DNA of 15,293 bases. It comes from an uncultured Oscillospiraceae bacterium (GTDB lineage: Bacteria > Bacillota > Clostridia > Oscillospirales > Oscillospiraceae). How positions within the stretch are numbered: the first letter of the stretch is position 1; each line of letters opens with the position of its first letter. The notes below the pieces were generated by a model. The model did not search any database, was not told the DNA's origin, and saw only the letters and a program-made list of their open reading frames with translations. Location of the stretch: assembly GCA_905234575.1 (NCBI GenBank), contig CAJOIG010000035.1, forward strand, positions 1 to 15,293. Reading direction: 5' to 3'. The translations under genes and the position numbers were made by a program. Below, piece after piece: positions 6,519-14,962 of this stretch.

Positions 6519-8099
6519 ATGCTTCTGAAGATCCTGCTGCTGCTCATTTTCTTCGGCGTGATGATCGCCGTGGGCCTGTACTGCCGCCGCAACGCCACCG
6601 ACGTGAGCGGCTTCGTCCTGGGCGGACGCAAGGTCGGCCCCTGGCTGACCGCCTTCGCCTACGGCACGTCCTATTTCTCAGCGGTCATTTTTGTGGGCTA
6701 TGCGGGACAGTTCGGCTGGAAATACGGCATCGCCTCCACCTGGGTCGGCCTCGGCAACGCCTTCATCGGCTCCCTGCTCGCCTGGGCCATCCTCGGACGC
6801 CGGACGCGCATCATGACCCAGCATCTGAACTCCTCCACCATGCCGGAGTTCTTCGGCGCCCGCTTCCGCAGCGCCCCCCTCAAGGTCGGGGCCTCCGTCA
6901 TCACCTTCCTCTTCCTCATCCCCTACACCGCCTCGCTGTACAACGGCCTGTCCCGTCTGTTCGAGATGGCCTTCGGCATGAGCTACACCGTCTGCATCGT
7001 GGTCATGGCGATCCTCACGGGCATCTACGTCATCGCCGGAGGCTACATGGCCACCGCCATCAACGACTTCATCCAGGGCATCATCATGCTCTTCGGCATC
7101 GTCGCCGTCATCGCCGCGGTGCTGGCCTCCAAGGGCGGCTTTATCGAGGCGCTGAACGGCCTGGCCGCCGTCACGGACGAGAGCGTCTCCTCCGTCCCCG
7201 GCGCGTTCAACTCCTTCTTCGGCCCGGACCCGCTGAATCTTCTGGGCGTGGTGCTGCTGACCTCGCTCGGCACCTGGGGCCTGCCCCAGATGGTGCAGAA
7301 GTTTTACGCCATCAAGAGCGAGGACGCCGTCAAGAAGGGCACCATCATCTCCACCGTCTTCGCCCTCATCGTCGCGGGCGGCTGCTACTTCCTGGGCGGC
7401 TTCGGACGGCTCTTCTCCGATAAGATCGAGCTGGCTGCCAGCGGCATCCCCGTGGGCGGCTACGATGCCATCATCCCCGCCATGCTCTCGGGCCTGCCCG
7501 ACATCCTCATCGCCGTCGTGGTGATTCTCGTGCTGTCCGCGTCCATGTCCACGCTGTCGTCCCTGGTCCTCGCCTCGAGCTCCACCATCACCCTCGACTT
7601 TCTCAAGGGCAACCTGGTGAAGAACATGGACGAGAAAAAGCAGGTCCTTACCATGCGCCTGTTCGTGGTGGTGTTCATCGTGATCTCCGCCGCCATCGCC
7701 GTGTTCCAGTATCAGAGCTCTCTGCGCGCCACGAACTCCAACAGCGCGACCTTCATCGCGCAGCTCATGGGCGTGTCCTGGGGCGCGCTCGCCGGCGCCT
7801 TCCTCGCTCCGTTCCTGTACGGGCTCTACTGGAAAAAGACCACCAAGGCGGCCTGCTGGGTCAGCTTCCTCTTCGGCTCCGTGCTGATGATCCTCAACAT
7901 GCTGGCGCGCCCGGCCTTCCCGGCGGTGCTCCAGTCCCCCATCAACTGCGGCGCGTTCGCCATGCTGGCCGGGCTCGTCATCGTCCCCGTCGTCAGTCTG
8001 CTCACGCCGAAGCCCGACCCTCAGCTCGTCGAAGCCGCCTTTGCCTGCTACGATCTCAAGGTCGAGGTCTCCCAGAAACGCTCCCTCACGGATCTCTGA
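6519..8099 (+). CDS. Sodium:solute symporter family (SSS/SSF) permease
   Basis: This 526-residue, very hydrophobic inner-membrane protein has the length expected of the sodium:solute symporter family, which couples sodium influx to import of organic solutes such as proline, pantothenate, acetate or sugars. The N-terminal helix starts at residue 3. The loop GFVLGGRKVGPWLTAFAYG (31-49) is typical of the family, as is the signature GGYMATAINDFIQGIIM (174-190). A serine-rich helix, SASMSTLSSLVLASSSTITLDF, fits the sodium-site helix. About 13 membrane segments are apparent. The ATG at 6519 follows AAGAGGA at normal spacing. The substrate cannot be read from sequence. Sharing an operator-like element with the upstream acyl-CoA ligase suggests it imports a carboxylate that the ligase activates. 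The short basic tail after the last helix is ordinary. Confidence 0.92.
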   Translation: MLLKILLLLIFFGVMIAVGLYCRRNATDVSGFVLGGRKVGPWLTAFAYGTSYFSAVIFVGYAGQFGWKYGIASTWVGLGNAFIGSLLAWAILGRRTRIMTQHLNSSTMPEFFGARFRSAPLKVGASVITFLFLIPYTASLYNGLSRLFEMAFGMSYTVCIVVMAILTGIYVIAGGYMATAINDFIQGIIMLFGIVAVIAAVLASKGGFIEALNGLAAVTDESVSSVPGAFNSFFGPDPLNLLGVVLLTSLGTWGLPQMVQKFYAIKSEDAVKKGTIISTVFALIVAGGCYFLGGFGRLFSDKIELAASGIPVGGYDAIIPAMLSGLPDILIAVVVILVLSASMSTLSSLVLASSSTITLDFLKGNLVKNMDEKKQVLTMRLFVVVFIVISAAIAVFQYQSSLRATNSNSATFIAQLMGVSWGALAGAFLAPFLYGLYWKKTTKAACWVSFLFGSVLMILNMLARPAFPAVLQSPINCGAFAMLAGLVIVPVVSLLTPKPDPQLVEAAFACYDLKVEVSQKRSLTDL

Positions 8100-8131
8100 G
8101 CGGCCCCGATCATCGGCCGCGCAAACAAATC

Positions 8132-8172
8132 CAGGGGACCTCGGTCATACCCGAAGTCCCCTGTTTTCTGTT
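8132..8172. terminator. Terminator between the convergent symporter and CoA-transferase genes
   Basis: The stem pairs CAGGGGAC (8132-8139) with GTCCCCTG (8156-8163), plus an inner TCGG/CCGA (8141-8144 with 8151-8154). A T-rich tail follows on the plus strand. On the minus strand the hairpin is followed by ATTTGTTTG, so it could serve both converging genes. A second, weaker GC dyad (GCGGCC...GGCCGC) lies at about 8100-8120, directly after the symporter stop. Confidence 0.8.
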
Positions 8173-8181
8173 TCGATTCGG

Positions 8182-9516
8182 TCATCGCCTGTTCGACCGC
8201 CGCCAGATCTTCTGCTTCTCCGCCTCGGCAATGAGCTCCTCCCGGAAGTCCGGGTGCGCGATGGAGATGAGCATCTCCGCCCGCTCCCAGGTGGAGCGTC
8301 CGGCGAGGTTGATGACGCCGTACTCCGTGACGATGAAATACCCCTGACTGCGGGGGTTCGTGATGATGTCCCCGCCGAAGTGAGGCAGGACGCGGGAGTG
8401 CCGCTGTCCGTTCTTGTCGGTGAACTGGGAGGTCATGCAGATGAACGCCTTGCCGCCCTTGCTCATGGCGGCGCCGGTCAGGTAGTCGAGCTGTCCGCCC
8501 GTGCCGCTGATGTGCCGGAAGCCGACGCTCTCCGAGCTCACCTGGCCGTACAGGTCCACGGCGATGCAGTTGTTGATGGAGACCATGTTTTCCTGCTGGG
8601 CGATGGTCTCGGCGGCGTTCACATACTCCAGCGGCTCGATGACCACGGAGGGGTTCTGATCCACCCAGTCATAGAGCGGCGCGGAGCCGAACACGATCCC
8701 GGTCACGCCCTTCCAGCGCTGGGCGGTCTTCTTGCTGTTTGTCAGCTTTCCCGCCTTGAAGAGCTCGTAATACGCGTCGCCGCACAGCTCCGTGTGCATG
8801 CCCAGGTCCCGCAGGTCCGACTCCGCCAGGCGCTGGCCGACCACGTTCGGCATGGTGCCGATGCCGAGCTGGATGGTGGCGCCGTCCACGATGTACGGCA
8901 GGATATTGTCCGCGATCATGATGTCCTCGGGGGTGGGGGTCCCGATGGGGAACTCCGGCAGAGGCGGATGCTCGCCCTCCACGATCATGTCCACCTCGGA
9001 CACATGGATGCTCTCGTCAAAGCCGCCGAGGATTCGCGGCAGATGCTCGTTGACCTCCAGGATGACGATGTCCGCCTTGTCCAGGATCCCCTTGGCGACG
9101 CCCGTGCCGCAGGAGAGGTTGAAAAAGCCGTGCCGGTCCATGGGCGTGACGCACATCATCGCCACGTTCACCGTGAGGAAATGCCGGTAATACGGCACCA
9201 CGTTTCGGAAGATCATGGGGATGTAGTTGCAGAGGCCCCGGTCGCAGAGGGCGCGCTCGTAGGCCGAGCAGTGCCAGCTGTTGTAGTGGAAATGCTCCCG
9301 GGTGGGGTCGCACTCCACCGCCCGGATGGGGCCGAAGCAGAGATTGCCCCGGATCTTTACGTCCGTCAGCTCGTCCCGGCGCTTTGCCAGGGCGGCGTCC
9401 AGCAGCGTCGGAAAGCAGACGTTCGTGGAGTAGTCCACCCAGTCCCCGCTCTGCACGGCCTGCACGGCCTGCTCCGGCGTACGGAGCTTCGCTCTGTATT
9501 GCTGATACACGTCCAT
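8182..9516 (-). CDS. Acetyl-CoA hydrolase/transferase family CoA-transferase (4-hydroxybutyrate/butyryl-CoA type)
   Basis: This 444-residue cytoplasmic protein moves CoA between carboxylic acids. Numbered from the chosen start: HYNSWHCSAYERAL (77-90), IQLGIG (215-220), GMHTELCGD (239-247), and ISGTGGQLDYLTGA (336-349). By alignment from memory with Clostridium aminobutyricum 4-hydroxybutyrate CoA-transferase, Glu243 in HTEL matches that enzyme's catalytic glutamate (its HSEM motif), so the active site looks intact. Family members include butyryl-CoA:acetate and 4-hydroxybutyrate CoA-transferases; the acid used here is unknown, and aryl or branched-chain acids are possible. Start choice: an ATG at 9522 is only 2 bases from AGGAGG, whereas the ATG at 9516 is 8 bases away, so 9516 is preferred. 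It is monocistronic with its own promoter. Confidence 0.9.
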   Translation of the reverse strand: MDVYQQYRAKLRTPEQAVQAVQSGDWVDYSTNVCFPTLLDAALAKRRDELTDVKIRGNLCFGPIRAVECDPTREHFHYNSWHCSAYERALCDRGLCNYIPMIFRNVVPYYRHFLTVNVAMMCVTPMDRHGFFNLSCGTGVAKGILDKADIVILEVNEHLPRILGGFDESIHVSEVDMIVEGEHPPLPEFPIGTPTPEDIMIADNILPYIVDGATIQLGIGTMPNVVGQRLAESDLRDLGMHTELCGDAYYELFKAGKLTNSKKTAQRWKGVTGIVFGSAPLYDWVDQNPSVVIEPLEYVNAAETIAQQENMVSINNCIAVDLYGQVSSESVGFRHISGTGGQLDYLTGAAMSKGGKAFICMTSQFTDKNGQRHSRVLPHFGGDIITNPRSQGYFIVTEYGVINLAGRSTWERAEMLISIAHPDFREELIAEAEKQKIWRRSNRR

Positions 9517-9567
9517 CGCCATGGCCTCCTTGGGTCAGTATTTACGATGCTATGTCCCTTTGGGAGG

Positions 9568-9596
9568 ATTATATCACATTTTCCGCCGTATGTCGG
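9568..9596 (-). promoter_or_regulatory. Promoter of the CoA-transferase gene
   Basis: On the minus strand CCGACA (9596-9591), a 17-base spacer and a perfect TATAAT (9573-9568) lie about 50 bases upstream of the start codon. The -35 matches the consensus at four of six positions. No operator-like TTTTAAAG repeat is present here. Confidence 0.65.
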
Positions 9597-9688
9597 CTGT
9601 GTTTGCATTTTTTTGCGAGCGCCTCCGATCGGGATGGATCCGGACAGCGCCCGGAGCTTCCCGGGACGGGGCGGCACGGGCAAAGAGC

Positions 9689-9718
9689 TTGATTTCCCTT
9701 CTTTCGCCGCAGTATAAT
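9689..9718 (+). promoter_or_regulatory. Promoter of the methionine synthase operon
   Basis: TTGATT at 9689-9694, an 18-base spacer and a perfect TATAAT at 9713-9718 predict a start near 9725, about 50 bases before the ATG at 9777. The leader is too short for a cobalamin or SAM riboswitch. Looking through 9523-9776 I see no such element. Confidence 0.7.
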
Positions 9719-9776
9719 ATGAAGCGGAAACACGCCGGCTTTCGGCGATAAACGATGGGTTTCAGGGGGGTATCGT

Positions 9777-10448
9777 ATGACCGCGCGGCTGACAGGCATC
9801 GACCATAGGGAAGTGCTCCGCTATCTTGGCTACGGCGGGCATGCGGTCCCGGCGGACGCGGAGGCCGACATCGCCCGCTGCGCGGAGACGGTCCGCCGCA
9901 CGGCGAGGCCCCGGGCCGTCTGGCGCCGGTTCGAGCTTTTGCCGGACGGCACACTGGCCGGGACGGGTTTCCGTCCCGCGGGAGAGGACATCCGGGCGCA
10001 TCTGTCCGGCTGCGAAGCCGCCGTTCTGATGGCGGCCACGCTGGGCGGCGAGATCGACGCGCTCCTTCGCCGCACCCAGGTCACCAGCATGGCAGACGCG
10101 GTCCTTCTGGACGCCTGCGCCAGCGCAGCGACGGAAAACGTCTGCAACAACCTGTGCGCGGACCTCGAGCGCGAGCTCGCGCCCCTGCATCTGACCGACC
10201 GGTTCAGCCCGGGCTACGGGGATCTCCCGCTGTCTCAGCAGGCGGACCTGTTCCGGGTGCTGGACGTGACGAGACGCATCGGCGTCACCCTCACGGACAG
10301 CGGGCTCATGCTCCCCCAGAAGACCGTGACAGCCATTCTGGGGCTGTCCCCCGCCCCGGCGAAAAAGCGCGCGAGGGCCTGTGACACCTGTACGCTGTAT
10401 GCGACCTGCCTCTATCGAAAGGACGGGAAAACCTGTGGAACGATCTGA
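9777..10448 (+). CDS. Stand-alone methionine synthase activation domain (MetH C-terminal domain homologue)
   Basis: This 223-residue protein corresponds to the S-adenosylmethionine-binding activation domain that forms the C-terminus of MetH in Escherichia coli. The core shows RFSPGYGDLPLSQQ, matching the RXXXGYXXXP motif that binds S-adenosylmethionine, followed by RIGVTLTDSGLMLPQKTVTAILGL. The domain serves reductive remethylation of cobalamin that has been oxidised to cob(II)alamin. The C-terminal tail carries a cysteine cluster (CDTCTLYATCLYRKDGKTC), common in free-standing versions. It overlaps the metH start by 14 bases, so translation is coupled, and the downstream metH lacks this domain, so the two gene products together make up one full enzyme. 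The ATG follows a GGGGGG-rich site. It is first in the operon. Confidence 0.9.
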   Translation: MTARLTGIDHREVLRYLGYGGHAVPADAEADIARCAETVRRTARPRAVWRRFELLPDGTLAGTGFRPAGEDIRAHLSGCEAAVLMAATLGGEIDALLRRTQVTSMADAVLLDACASAATENVCNNLCADLERELAPLHLTDRFSPGYGDLPLSQQADLFRVLDVTRRIGVTLTDSGLMLPQKTVTAILGLSPAPAKKRARACDTCTLYATCLYRKDGKTCGTI

Positions 10449-12770
10449 TATTCTCCTTCTGGACGGCGCCACCGGCACCATGCTGCAGGCAGCGGGGCTC
10501 CCCCTCGGGGAACTGCCGGAGTCCTGGAACATCACGCACCCGGACGTCGTCACCGGCATCGGGCGGCAATACATCGAAGCCGGAAGCGACGTCATATACG
10601 CCAACACCTTCGGCGCGAACCGCCGCAAAGCGGCAAAGAGCGGGTATTCCGTGCGGGAACTCGTTGCCGCCGGCATCCGCTGCGCGAAAAAGGCGGCGGA
10701 GGGCACGGCCGCGCGGGTCGCCCTGGACGTCGGTCCCATCGGCCAGCTTTTGGAGCCGCTGGGGACGCTGAGCTTCGACGAGGCGTACGACATCTTCCGC
10801 GAGATGGTCGAGGCGGGCGCGGAGGCCGGCGCGGACCTCATCGTCTTCGAGACCATGAGCGATCTCTACGACTCGCGGCAAAGGAGCACTCCTCCCTGCC
10901 CGTCTGGGTCACGATGACCTTCGAGGCCTCCGGCCGCACCTTCGTCGGCACCACCGTCCCTGCCATGGCGCTGACCCTCTCCGGCCTCGGCGCGGACGCG
11001 CTGGGCTTCAACTGCTCCCTCGGTCCGGCGGAGCTTCTGCCCCTGGTGGAGGAGCTGCGCCGCTGGACGGACAAGCCCCTCATCCTCAAGCCGAACGCCG
11101 GCCTCCCCGATCCCGCCACCGGCGCGTACACCGTCACCCCCGACGCCTTCTCCGTCGAGCTCGGCAAGGCCGTTGAGCTGGGTGTCTCGATCTTCGGCGG
11201 CTGCTGCGGGACCACACCCGACTTCATCCGGGCACTGGCGGGCGCGATCAAGGACAAGGAACCCGTCCATACGCCACGTGAGCCGATGCGCGGCATCTGC
11301 TCCGCAGGCCGCACGGCGGAATTTTCCGGCGTGAAGGTGATCGGCGAGCGCATCAATCCCACCGGGAAAAAGCGCTTCCAGCAGGCACTGCGGGAAGCGG
11401 ACATGGGGTACATCCAGGAACGGGCCATCGAGCAGCAGGACGCCGGCGCGGACCTTCTGGACGTGAACGTGGGCCTGCCCGGAATCGACGAGCCCGCCAT
11501 GATGAAGCAGGCCGTGCAGGCCATCCAGTCCGTATGCGACCTGCCGCTGCAGATCGATTCCTCCGATCCCGCCGCCATCGAGACCGGGCTCCGGTACGCG
11601 AACGGGCGGGTGCTCGTGAACTCCGTGAACGGCCGGCCGGAGGTCCTGGACGCCGTGCTGCCGCTGTGCAAAAAATACGGCGCCGCCGTGGTCGGGCTGT
11701 GTCTCGACGAAAACGGCATCCCCGAGACCTGGCAGCAGCGCGCCGCCATCGCCCGGCGCATCCTGGACGCCGCCCTCGCCTGCGGCATCCCGCGGGAGGA
11801 CGTGTTCATCGACTGCCTGACGCTGACCGTCTCGGCCCAGCAGGAGCAGGCGGCCGAGACCCTGCGGGCCGTGCGGTATGTGACGGAGGAGCTCGGCCTG
11901 CACACGGTCCTGGGCGTCAGCAACATCTCCTTCGGCCTCCCGGCGCGGGAAAACGTCACCGTGAGCTTTCTGACCCAGGCGATGTACGCGGGCCTTGATT
12001 TCCCCATCGTGAACCCCAACCAGAAGGCCATCATGGACGCGGTCGCGTCCTTCCGGGTGCTCTCCGGCGAGGACCGGGACAGCGAGCGGTATATCGGGCG
12101 CTTCGCCGCCGCGCCGGAGTCCGCCCCGGCAAAAGCTCCCGCCGGGGAAACGAGCCTCATGGAGGCCATCGGCAGGGGATTGCGCCAGGAGACGGCCGCG
12201 CTCGCCGAAAAGGCGCTGGAGACCCTGTCCCCCATGGACGTGATCGACACCCTGCTCATCCCGGCGCTGGACCGGGTCGGGGAGCGCTACGAGAAGCAGG
12301 AGATCTTCCTCCCCCAGCTCATCAACGCCGCGAACGCCGCCTGCGAGGGCTTCGAGGCCGTCAAGCGGCGCATCGCGGAGAGCGGCGCGGACACGGCTGC
12401 CTCCCGGGGAAAGATCGTGATCGCCACCGTCCACGGCGACATCCACGACATTGGGAAAAACATCGTGCGCGTGGTGCTCGAGAACTACGGCTATACCGTC
12501 GTCGATCTCGGCCGGGACGTGCCGAAGGAGACGGTTGTGGAGGCCGTCCGGCGGGAAAACGCCCGGCTCGTCGGGCTGTCCGCGCTCATGACGACGACCG
12601 TCGTGAGCATGGCGGAGACCATCGAGGCGCTCCGGGACAGCGGGGCCGGCTGCCGCATCATGGTCGGCGGCGCGGTGCTGACGCCGGAGTACGCAAAGGA
12701 GATCGGCGCGGACTACTACGCCAAAGACGCGAAGCAGGCCGCGGACATAGCGAAAGAGGTTCTGGGGTGA
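10435..12770 (+). pseudogene. metH: Cobalamin-dependent methionine synthase, frame-disrupted near 10869-10872
   Basis: The gene transfers methyl from 5-methyltetrahydrofolate to homocysteine through cobalamin. The frame from GTG 10435 (DILLLDGATGTMLQ) reads well to FETMSDLYD, then runs off to a stop at 10917. The true continuation is in another frame from 10872 (LAAKEHSSLPVWVTMTF) to 12770. Compared with the family pattern (AKAA-type helix between these parts), about 16 nt seem to be missing. Domains: homocysteine barrel, with zinc cysteines in GFNC and GGCCGT downstream of the break; pterin-binding domain (VIGERINPTGKKRF, LPLQIDSSD); B12 cap helices; and B12 domain with GDIHDIGKN, whose His binds cobalt. 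There is no activation domain; that is the upstream gene. Restart at ATG 10914 would give 618 residues with half the barrel missing. Assembly error or true deletion cannot be told apart here. Confidence 0.85.
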
Positions 12771-12774
12771 TTGC

Positions 12775-14526
12775 ATGGAGATTCGGGACTATCTGAAAAG
12801 CAATATCCTGCTGTTCGACGGCGGGATGGGGACCTATTACGCCAAAAAGCACCCGGCGGGCGAGACCGTCTGCGAGCGTGCGAACCGCACCCACCCGGAG
12901 GACGTCGAGGCCATCCACCGCGCCTATCTCGCGGCGGGATGCCAGGCCATCAAAACCAACACCTTCTCCGTGAACCGGCTTCAGTTTTCGGAGGACGAGG
13001 CGGAGGATTTGATCCGGGCGGGCTATGAGATCGCGGTAAAAGCCGCGGGAGACGCCTACGTGTTCGCGGACATCGGCCCGGTCCGCAGTCCGTCGGACCC
13101 GGCGGAGGAGTATATCTGGCTCGCGGAGCGGTTCCTCCGACTCGGCGCGGCGCATTTCCTTTTTGAGACGAACGGCACGGACGAGGGCCTCCACGAGGCG
13201 GCGGCCTACATCAAAAAGAAGGCTCCCTCGGCGTTCGTGATCGTCTCCTTCGCCGCCCAGCCGGACGGCTTTACGCGGGAGGGGCTCTCGGCCAAAGCGC
13301 TTCTGCGGGCGGCGGCGGAGGACGGGAACATCGACGCCGCCGGCCTCAACTGCGTGTCGGGTGCCCGGCACATGCTCTCCCTTCTGGAGGACGCAGGTAT
13401 CCCGGGCCTTCTCTCGGCCATGCCGAACGCGGGCTATCCCGTCGTCCGGGGCAGCCGCACGTTCTACGACGGCGACCCCGCCTATTTCGCTTCGCAGATG
13501 GCCGCGCTGCGGGACCGCGGAGTGAAGATCCTGGGCGGCTGCTGCGGCACGGAACCGCAGCACATCGAGGCGACCGCGAAAGCGATGAAGGCTCCCGGCG
13601 CCGCGCCCGTCTATCCGGTCAAACGAAAAGAGGCCGCCCGCCCCGCACCAGAACCGGAAAACCTGTTCTGGACGGCGCTGTGCGACCCCGCGCAGAAGCC
13701 CTTCGCCGTGGAGCTCGATTCCCCCGCCGACGCGGACACCGGAAAGTTCATGGACGGCGCGCGGCAGCTGCAGGCGGCCGGCGCGTCGATCATCACCATC
13801 GCGGACTGCCCCATCGCCCGGGCGCGGATGGATTCGAGCCTCATGGCCTGCAAGCTCAAGCGGGAGCTCGGCATGGACGCTCTGCCCCACATGACCTGCC
13901 GCGACCGCAATCTCAACGCCACCCAGGCGCTGCTCCTCGGCCTGAGCGCCGAGGGGATCCGAAACGTGCTCGTCGTGACCGGCGACCCCATCCCCTCCGC
14001 GCAGCGGGACGAGGTCAAAAGCGTATACAACTTCAACTCCCGCAAGCTCATGAAATATGTGACGGGACTGAATGAGGCCGTCCTCGCCCACCCCTTCCAT
14101 GTGTTCGGCGCGCTGAACGTGAACGCGCGGAACTTCCGCATCCAGCTCGACCTGGCCCGGCAGAAGGAGGAAAACGGCTGCGAGGGCTTCCTCACGCAGC
14201 CGGTCCTGACCGAGCAGGCGCTCGAAAACCTGCGCCTTGCCCGGCAGGCACTCAAGGGAAAGCTCCTCGGCGGCATCATTCCCGTCGTCAGCCAGAAAAA
14301 CGCGCTGTACATGAACAGCGAGATCGCGGGCATCACCGTGTCGGAGAAGATCGTCGCGGCCTACGAGGGCGCGGACCGGGCGCAGGGCGAGGCCCTCGCC
14401 GTGGAGATCTCCGCCGCGGTGGCGAAGGCCGTCGCGCCGTATGTGGACGGCTATTATCTCATGACCCCCTTCGGCCGCACGGCGCTCATGGCCCGGATCA
14501 TGGACCGCATCCGCGCGGACGTCTGA
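12775..14526 (+). CDS. Bifunctional homocysteine S-methyltransferase / 5,10-methylenetetrahydrofolate reductase
   Basis: This 583-residue fusion resembles YitJ-type proteins of Firmicutes. The N-terminal homocysteine methyltransferase barrel (about 1-275) has LLFDGGMGTYY (12-22), KTNTFSVNR (60-68), GLNC (190-193) and GGCCGT (254-259); Cys193, 256 and 257 are the expected zinc ligands. A linker rich in Pro and Ala (about 275-300) joins a MetF-like flavin domain (about 310-583) with PHMTCRDRN, VLVVTGDP and GAALN-like GALNVNA segments. The MetF domain reduces methylenetetrahydrofolate to methyltetrahydrofolate, the methyl donor for MetH. The N-terminal domain may make methionine from homocysteine or channel intermediates. 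The ATG lies 4 bases after the metH stop, the third gene of the operon. If metH is truly broken, this N-domain could supply a residual homocysteine methyltransferase activity, provided a suitable methyl donor exists. Confidence 0.92.
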   Translation: MEIRDYLKSNILLFDGGMGTYYAKKHPAGETVCERANRTHPEDVEAIHRAYLAAGCQAIKTNTFSVNRLQFSEDEAEDLIRAGYEIAVKAAGDAYVFADIGPVRSPSDPAEEYIWLAERFLRLGAAHFLFETNGTDEGLHEAAAYIKKKAPSAFVIVSFAAQPDGFTREGLSAKALLRAAAEDGNIDAAGLNCVSGARHMLSLLEDAGIPGLLSAMPNAGYPVVRGSRTFYDGDPAYFASQMAALRDRGVKILGGCCGTEPQHIEATAKAMKAPGAAPVYPVKRKEAARPAPEPENLFWTALCDPAQKPFAVELDSPADADTGKFMDGARQLQAAGASIITIADCPIARARMDSSLMACKLKRELGMDALPHMTCRDRNLNATQALLLGLSAEGIRNVLVVTGDPIPSAQRDEVKSVYNFNSRKLMKYVTGLNEAVLAHPFHVFGALNVNARNFRIQLDLARQKEENGCEGFLTQPVLTEQALENLRLARQALKGKLLGGIIPVVSQKNALYMNSEIAGITVSEKIVAAYEGADRAQGEALAVEISAAVAKAVAPYVDGYYLMTPFGRTALMARIMDRIRADV

Positions 14527-14560
14527 CACAGCATACGCCGCCCATTCGCACCCCGGAATC

Positions 14561-14602
14561 ATCCCGCCCCGGACCTGAACGGTCCGGGGCGGGATGTTTT
14601 CC
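14561..14602 (+). terminator. Rho-independent terminator of the methionine operon
   Basis: A perfect 15-bp stem (ATCCCGCCCCGGACC at 14561-14575 with GGTCCGGGGCGGGAT at 14581-14595) with loop TGAAC is followed by GTTTTCC. It lies 35 bases after the fusion gene stop. It also marks the border between the high-GC operon and the lower-GC toxin-antitoxin region. Confidence 0.9.
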
Positions 14603-14621
14603 GTATGCAAAGCAAGGACGC

Positions 14622-14962
14622 TTATTGTTTCAGAATCTTTTCGCAGGAGGCTTTTAAGGCAGGGATATCATACTGAAGGGTTTCCCAAACGGATGGCAGA
14701 TCGATCGAACCATAGGCATGAACATAGAAATTCCTTGTATCCTTGATCGTACGCCATGGAACCGCAGGGTTTTGCGACTTCAATTCCTCCGAAAGCTGTC
14801 CCACCAATTCCCCGATCTGGACGATGCACATACAGCAGGCGTCCTGAAAGAGAAGATCGGTCAGAAAGGGGCCTCATAGCTGTTCTGGTACCTGTCCAAA
14901 TTATCCGCTATACGGTCACAGTAGCGAATGACTTTTTCAAGAAGAATTCGATCACGCCTCTC
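14622..14962 (-). pseudogene. hepT: HepT-like HEPN ribonuclease toxin (DUF86), frameshifted
   Basis: Two frames together give one HepT-like protein of about 112 residues. The N-terminal part (ERRDRILLEKVIRYCDRI... to NSYEAPF) stops at a TGA near 14864. The continuation (FLTDLLFQDACCMCIVQIGELVGQ) lies in another frame and runs to the stop at 14622. The shift maps to a GGGG run at 14868-14871 on the plus strand, where either two bases are extra or one is missing. The HEPN active motif is intact in the second part: RNFYVHAY fits R-X4-H-X-Y, whose Arg and His cut RNA and whose Tyr is the target of MntA. No ATG or GTG start is visible for the N-terminal part; the only start-like codon is TTG at 14989, inside the overlapping mntA gene. 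The C-terminal piece alone from ATG 14831 would be 69 residues. It may be a decayed toxin or a sequencing error. Confidence 0.8.

Noticed and set aside
8557..8600. Possible loss of the catalytic glutamate in the CoA-transferase (INNCIAVDLYG)
   Set aside because: I first suspected that the alanine replaced the active-site residue, but in 4-hydroxybutyrate CoA-transferase the catalytic glutamate lies in the HSEM motif, which matches HTEL (Glu243) here. The active site is intact.
9523..9776. A cobalamin or S-adenosylmethionine riboswitch upstream of the methionine operon
   Set aside because: The predicted leader from about 9725 to 9776 is too short, and I see no B12-box-like or SAM-box core nor a paired terminator stem. 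The rest of the spacer holds only two divergent promoters.
10866..14610. Two long minus-strand frames (636 and 650 codons) opposite metH and the fusion gene
   Set aside because: They are shadow frames in high-GC coding DNA, with no recognisable domain and a composition that mirrors the sense genes.
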